The notes under the pieces are model-generated. The model saw nothing but the letters and a program-made list of their open reading frames with translations, ran no database searches and had not been told where the DNA came from. A stretch of 64,000 bases of DNA from an uncultured Agrococcus sp. (GTDB lineage Bacteria > Actinomycetota > Actinomycetes > Actinomycetales > Microbacteriaceae), in NCBI RefSeq assembly GCF_945915485.1, contig NZ_CAMEFJ010000002.1, positions 1-64,000 on the forward strand. The letters run 5' to 3'. The position numbers and the translations under genes were made by a program. This document shows, one piece after another, positions 59,637 to 64,000 of the stretch; within the stretch, counting starts at the first letter, position 1, and every line of letters begins with the position of its first letter.

Positions 59637-59992
59637 GAATTGTCCTCCCCGCTCTCTTCGGGCGCTACGACATCGATGGGTCCCGTCTTCTCTACAGCTC
59701 CCGGATAGAGATCCTCCCGCTCGCGACCGACGAGGTCATTACGCACAGCGACGAACCGAGCCATCGCAACGGTGCTCGAGAACGCCAGCATCGATGTGAT
59801 GACCATGAGCGGAATGGTGTGCATGTGTTGATTGATGGCAGCTTCGATCGCGAGCGCCGCAACGAGCAACGACAGCAGCACGTCGGTCGCCACCACACGG
59901 TCGACGGCGCCGGGGCCCTGTACGAGTCGTACGAGGCATAGAACGAGAGCGGCGGCGATGAAGGCGCCGGCGATAGTGAGTGCGATGATCAC
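59633..59992 (-). CDS. mnhF: Mrp-type Na+/H+ antiporter subunit F
   Basis: RLVQGPGAVDRVVATDVLLSLLVAALAI. Confidence 0.9.
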   Translation of the reverse strand: MIIALTIAGAFIAAALVLCLVRLVQGPGAVDRVVATDVLLSLLVAALAIEAAINQHMHTIPLMVITSMLAFSSTVAMARFVAVRNDLVGREREDLYPGAVEKTGPIDVVAPEESGEDNS

Positions 59993-60555
59993 TTTGTGCG
60001 CCCCTTCCAGTTGAATCGCTGACGACGCTCCTGGCGAATCCGCTCAACCTCTTCCTTTGTACCGAACGCGAGCAACGCCAACCGCTCTTGCGCGAGCACG
60101 TTCTGCCGGGCGGCTTCGACCGCCTCTTCGTCAGGTGTGTCGAAGACGTGCACGAGCGCACGACCGCCGCGGAGCTCCAGCACGACCGAACCGGGCACGA
60201 GCGTCACGAGCACGGCCGTGAGCGTGCTCGTGAAGGAGTCGCTGCTGCGCAGGTCGACGGCGATGATCGAATTCGTCGTCGGACGCCACCAGGCGAGCAC
60301 CTGATAGGAGACGATGGCGGATGCCCTCACGAGCCCCCAGAGCGTCGTGAGTATGAGCCACACGGTCTGAATGGGACGCATCCTCGCCATCTGCGGTATC
60401 TCCGGCATCGGGAACACCAACTGCACTCCGGCGGCGACGACGACTCCGAAGACGACGGCTCCGACCGTGAACTCACCCACGAGCAGTAGCCACACGACGA
60501 CGAGGCCGGCCGTCATGAGGAACGAGAACCGGAAGTTCTTTCTACGCTCCGACAT
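59989..60555 (-). CDS. mnhE: Mrp-type Na+/H+ antiporter subunit E
   Basis: MnhE-like TM N-term; TSTLTAVLVTLVPGSVVLE. Confidence 0.9.
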   Translation of the reverse strand: MSERRKNFRFSFLMTAGLVVVWLLLVGEFTVGAVVFGVVVAAGVQLVFPMPEIPQMARMRPIQTVWLILTTLWGLVRASAIVSYQVLAWWRPTTNSIIAVDLRSSDSFTSTLTAVLVTLVPGSVVLELRGGRALVHVFDTPDEEAVEAARQNVLAQERLALLAFGTKEEVERIRQERRQRFNWKGRTK

Positions 60556-62072
60556 TACAGACCCACCGCCCTAATCGCATCGGCAACCGCTGTGAGGTAC
60601 GCGTCCGCGAAAATGTCGGCTGCTGCGCGTTCCGTGAACTCGATGATAGGGCCGGCGAGGAAGGTGATCCCAACCGTGACGCCGACGAGCGCGCCCGCGG
60701 AGAACAGCCAGTCGACGGGCAGTCTGCGGTTCGGTGCCTCCGCGTCCTCCGGGAGCGGTCGCCAGAAGGCCATGTTCCAGATACGCAGAACGGCCATGAG
60801 CGTCAGCAGGCTCGTGACGATGGCACCGCCGATCACGATCCAGATGACCCACGTGTCGAGCGTGACGCCGGCTTCGATCAGCGCGACCTTGCCGAGGAAG
60901 CCGCTGAACGGCGGCACGCCTCCCAGGTTCAAGGCCGGAATGAAGAACATGACAGCGAGGATGGTGTTCGAAGCGAGCCCGCCGAGCCTGTCGAGCCGTG
61001 TCGACCCTCCCGCTCGTTCGATCAGCGCCGCCACGAGGAACATCGCGGTCTGGATGAAGATGTGGTGGGCGACATAGAAGATGGCTGCGCCCAGCCCGGC
61101 CTCGCTCGAGAGCGCGATACCGAACAGCATGTAGCCGATATGACTGATGAGTGTGAAGGACAGCAGACGTTTGATCTCGTTCTGCGCGAGTGCACCGAGA
61201 ATGCCGATCACCATCGTCGCGAGCGCTATCCAGAGGAGTGGATCCGTCAACGGCGAATGCGGGAAGAAGAGCGTCTGCACACGAATGATCGCGTAGATTC
61301 CCACTTTCGTCAGCAGACCCGCGAACACTGCGGTCACGGACGCGGGGGCCGTCGGATAAGAGTCGGGAAGCCACGCGGAGAGTGGGAAGACCGCCGCTTT
61401 GATGCCGAAGACGACGAGCAGCATCAATTGAATGACGAGCTGCACGCCCGGGTCGAGCTGCGGTAATCGCTCGGCTAGTTGGGCGAAGTTCACGGTGCCC
61501 GCCGCTCCGTAGACGAAGACGATCGCCAATAGGAAGAGAATGCTCGAGAAGAGGCTGACGACAACGTAGGTGGAGCCCGATCGTACACGTTCGCGGGGCG
61601 CGCCGAGCGTCAATAGCACGTAGGAGGCGAACAACAGCATCTCGAAGCCCACGAAGAGGTTGAACAGGTCACCGGAGAGGAAGGCGTTCGAAATTCCGGC
61701 CGTCAGCACTAGGTAGGTCGGATGGAAGATCGATACCGGCGCCTTCTCACGCCCCTCGTCCATGTCGCTTCGCGCGGCGAATACCAGCACCGAGAGGGTC
61801 ACGATCGATGACACGACGAGCATGAGCACCGATAAGCGGTCGGCGACCAGCATGATGCCGAGACCTTCCGGCCAGGCACCGAGCCACAGCACCTGCGCAC
61901 CTTCGGAGTCGGCAACCCAGAGCAGGATGCCCGCGACGATCAGCACGAGCGTCAGAGTCACCGAGGAGATCAGCCGCTGTGCGCTGCGCACCCTGCCGAA
62001 GGCGAGCGCGAACCCGGCTCCTATCAGCGGGAGCAGCACGGGAAGGGGGAGCAGCTGGTTGACTTCGATCAT
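60555..62072 (-). CDS. mnhD: Mrp-type Na+/H+ antiporter subunit D
   Basis: Proton_antipo_M-type; GIKAAVFPLSAWLPDSYPTAPASVTAVFAGLLTKVGIYAIIR. Confidence 0.93.
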   Translation of the reverse strand: MIEVNQLLPLPVLLPLIGAGFALAFGRVRSAQRLISSVTLTLVLIVAGILLWVADSEGAQVLWLGAWPEGLGIMLVADRLSVLMLVVSSIVTLSVLVFAARSDMDEGREKAPVSIFHPTYLVLTAGISNAFLSGDLFNLFVGFEMLLFASYVLLTLGAPRERVRSGSTYVVVSLFSSILFLLAIVFVYGAAGTVNFAQLAERLPQLDPGVQLVIQLMLLVVFGIKAAVFPLSAWLPDSYPTAPASVTAVFAGLLTKVGIYAIIRVQTLFFPHSPLTDPLLWIALATMVIGILGALAQNEIKRLLSFTLISHIGYMLFGIALSSEAGLGAAIFYVAHHIFIQTAMFLVAALIERAGGSTRLDRLGGLASNTILAVMFFIPALNLGGVPPFSGFLGKVALIEAGVTLDTWVIWIVIGGAIVTSLLTLMAVLRIWNMAFWRPLPEDAEAPNRRLPVDWLFSAGALVGVTVGITFLAGPIIEFTERAAADIFADAYLTAVADAIRAVGL

Positions 62073-62590
62073 CGCGCGCCCTCCTCTTCATCCGTGTTGC
62101 CGGCTCCCGCGTCCCCGTGCTGTTCCGCCTCCGCTGCAGCCGCTTGCGCTTCCGCTTCCGCTTCCGCGAGATCCGTGTCGTGGTCGACGCCCTCTTCCGC
62201 CTCGTCGAACGTTGCGGAGGTGAGGTCGGCCTCGGCACGACGGCGGACGATGGCGTCTTCGATGTCGTCCGCGACCTCGTCGTGCCCGTCGAGCTGGAAC
62301 GAACGATACGACAGCGCCAGCAGGAATACGCAGGTCGCGAGAGAAATAACGATCGCGGTCAGCACCATCGCCTGAGGCAGCGGATCGGAGATGGCAGACT
62401 GCTCCGTGGCATCCTCGACGAACGGCGCCAGCCGTGCGGGGCCGCTGACGGCCATGAAGAGCAGGTTGACGCCGTTGCCCGCCAGGAGCAGACCGGCCAG
62501 GATGCGCATGAGGGAGCGTTCGAGGAACAGATAGAGGCCCGCCGCAACCAGCACGGCTCCCGCTATCACGAGGAAGAGGCTCGCGGTCAT
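62069..62590 (-). CDS. mnhC: Mrp-type Na+/H+ antiporter subunit C with charged tail
   Basis: NuoK-like GLYLFLERSLMRILAGLLLAGNGVNLLFMAVSG...DPLPQAMVLTAIVISLA; Glu/Ala-rich C-term. Confidence 0.9.
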   Translation of the reverse strand: MTASLFLVIAGAVLVAAGLYLFLERSLMRILAGLLLAGNGVNLLFMAVSGPARLAPFVEDATEQSAISDPLPQAMVLTAIVISLATCVFLLALSYRSFQLDGHDEVADDIEDAIVRRRAEADLTSATFDEAEEGVDHDTDLAEAEAEAQAAAAEAEQHGDAGAGNTDEEEGAR

Positions 62591-64000
62591 CGCCCACCTC
62601 CTTGCCAGCGCGTGTTCGCAGACATCGGCAGCGTGCGATCGGAGTGCGCCGAGGGAACCGGGGTCTGGTCGTTGCGCCAGTGCGCGTCGATGCCGGAGCC
62701 GAGGCTGCGAATGAAGTCGAGTACGGTGCCGACGACAACGAGGTAGACGCCGACGTCGAACAGCAGGCTCGTGACGAGGTGAATCTCGCCCATCCCCCAC
62801 ACCGTGACGTATGCGTCGTACGACTGGCCGACGCTGCCGCCGAAGAACACGGGAGCAATGAGTGTCAGAGCAGCGAGTGCGATACCGCCGCCGAGCAGCT
62901 TCCCCGCGTCGATCGGTGCCGCGTCCGCGAGTTCGAGCGCACCGGCCGCGAGATAGCGCACGCACAGTGCTATTCCCGCGACCATTCCGGCGATGAATCC
63001 TCCGCCCGGGTCGTTGTGACCCGCGAAGAGCAGATATACGGAGACGACCAGCATCACCGGGAAGAGCAGTCTCGTCATCATCTCGAGCATGGGAGCACGA
63101 GCGTGCATGTCGATCGCTCCCCCGGCACGCAGCCAGCTCGTGCTCGTCGATTCGACGGGAGCCGGGCGTCCACGACGACCCTTGAGCGTCCCCGTAGGGT
63201 CGACGACCCGCGTACGCAGGAAGATCAGGCTCGCAACACCGGTTGCCGCGGCGAGCAGCACCGAGATCTCGCCGACGGTGTCCCAGGCGCGGATGTCGAC
63301 GAGGGTGACGTTCACGATGTTCTGCCCGTACCCGAACTCGTACGCCATCTCGTAGAAGCGGTCGCTGATCGGGCGCTCGGAGCGGGCGCCGATCGCCAGC
63401 AACGTTACGATCGCGGCCATGAGACCACCGACAACGGCGATCAGGGCGCGCAGCCACCGCGCACCCTTGAGCGGCCGGTTCGTGAAGTACTTCGGCAGGT
63501 GCCGCAGCACGAGCACGAGCAAGACGAGCATGACCGTCTCCGCGAGCACCTGCGTGAGGGCAAGGTCGGGGGCGCCGTGCAGCAGGAACATGAGCGCCGT
63601 CCCGTAGCCGACAGCGCCGAGCAGCATGAACGTCTTCAGACGACCTCGCGTGTTCGCGGCGATGACGGCGCAGACGCTGATCGCGATGCCGACGACGGCC
63701 TGGCCGATGGAGTCGGCGAAGACGGTCTCCGGGAACGCGAACGACGTGAACATGAGCCCGCCCAGCATGAGGACGAGCAGGGTGACGATGATGGTGCTGA
63801 TGTGGATCGGCAGCGAACCGCTCTGCGTACGACCCGTGACTTCGACGGCCATGCGGTCGAGATCACGCATGAACGCGGCATAGACGGCGCCCGCCGAGAA
63901 CCTCGGTTCCTCAGGATCGTTCGTTCGACGACCCAGCACGAACCAGGCGATGGCGCCACCGAAGATCGCGAAGACCGATCCTGCCAGCGCGGGTGTGAAT
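62587..64000 (-). CDS. Mrp-type Na+/H+ antiporter subunit A/B fusion, C-terminal part (truncated by window end)
   Basis: MnhA C-terminal plus MnhB-like domain (FAGHNDPGGGFIAGMVAGIALCVRYLA); frame open through 64000. Confidence 0.88.
   Translation of the reverse strand, partial: FTPALAGSVFAIFGGAIAWFVLGRRTNDPEEPRFSAGAVYAAFMRDLDRMAVEVTGRTQSGSLPIHISTIIVTLLVLMLGGLMFTSFAFPETVFADSIGQAVVGIAISVCAVIAANTRGRLKTFMLLGAVGYGTALMFLLHGAPDLALTQVLAETVMLVLLVLVLRHLPKYFTNRPLKGARWLRALIAVVGGLMAAIVTLLAIGARSERPISDRFYEMAYEFGYGQNIVNVTLVDIRAWDTVGEISVLLAAATGVASLIFLRTRVVDPTGTLKGRRGRPAPVESTSTSWLRAGGAIDMHARAPMLEMMTRLLFPVMLVVSVYLLFAGHNDPGGGFIAGMVAGIALCVRYLAAGALELADAAPIDAGKLLGGGIALAALTLIAPVFFGGSVGQSYDAYVTVWGMGEIHLVTSLLFDVGVYLVVVGTVLDFIRSLGSGIDAHWRNDQTPVPSAHSDRTLPMSANTRWQGGGR

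Noticed and set aside
62591-63457. N-terminal extension of mnhC ORF
   Set aside because: Arg-rich shadow of the MnhA/B gene; real start ATG 62590

Overview
This 64 kb window looks like high-GC actinobacterial chromosome, probably Microbacteriaceae-like (inferred from gene content and order only). Most of it is densely packed core genes: UPF0182, a YlbL-type Lon/PDZ protease, a DUF2342-type 'zinc metalloprotease', UvrD2, NudC, AdnB/AdnA, DUF3107, a DEAD-box helicase, ArgO/LysG, PHP, PepP, an MgtE-N/CBS protein, DUF1003, Mrp, TatB, DUF3117, DapE/DapD, an ABC exporter, an NCS2 permease, citrate synthase, DapC/FdxA, TypA, an Opp-type ABC operon, a DCC protein, a CPBP protease, GcvTHP behind a glycine riboswitch, and an Mrp-type Na+/H+ antiporter operon cut by the right edge. 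One initiator tRNA-fMet is present. I see no prophage, IS element, CRISPR array or defence island. The most unusual content lies in the few long intergenic gaps. These hold three families of fixed-length, structured DNA repeats: a 53-nt hairpin (2 copies, three compensatory pair changes), a 70-nt core hairpin (3 copies, both orientations, compensatory changes), and a 77-nt element (2 copies). There is also a perfect 30-bp direct repeat with an operator-like palindrome upstream of gltA. Other signals are many start codons with a TANNNT -10 box exactly 6-7 nt upstream (leaderless transcription), including a shared back-to-back -10 between dapE and dapD; a 107-bp convergent coding overlap at uvrD2; and two proteins whose catalytic motifs look degenerate.
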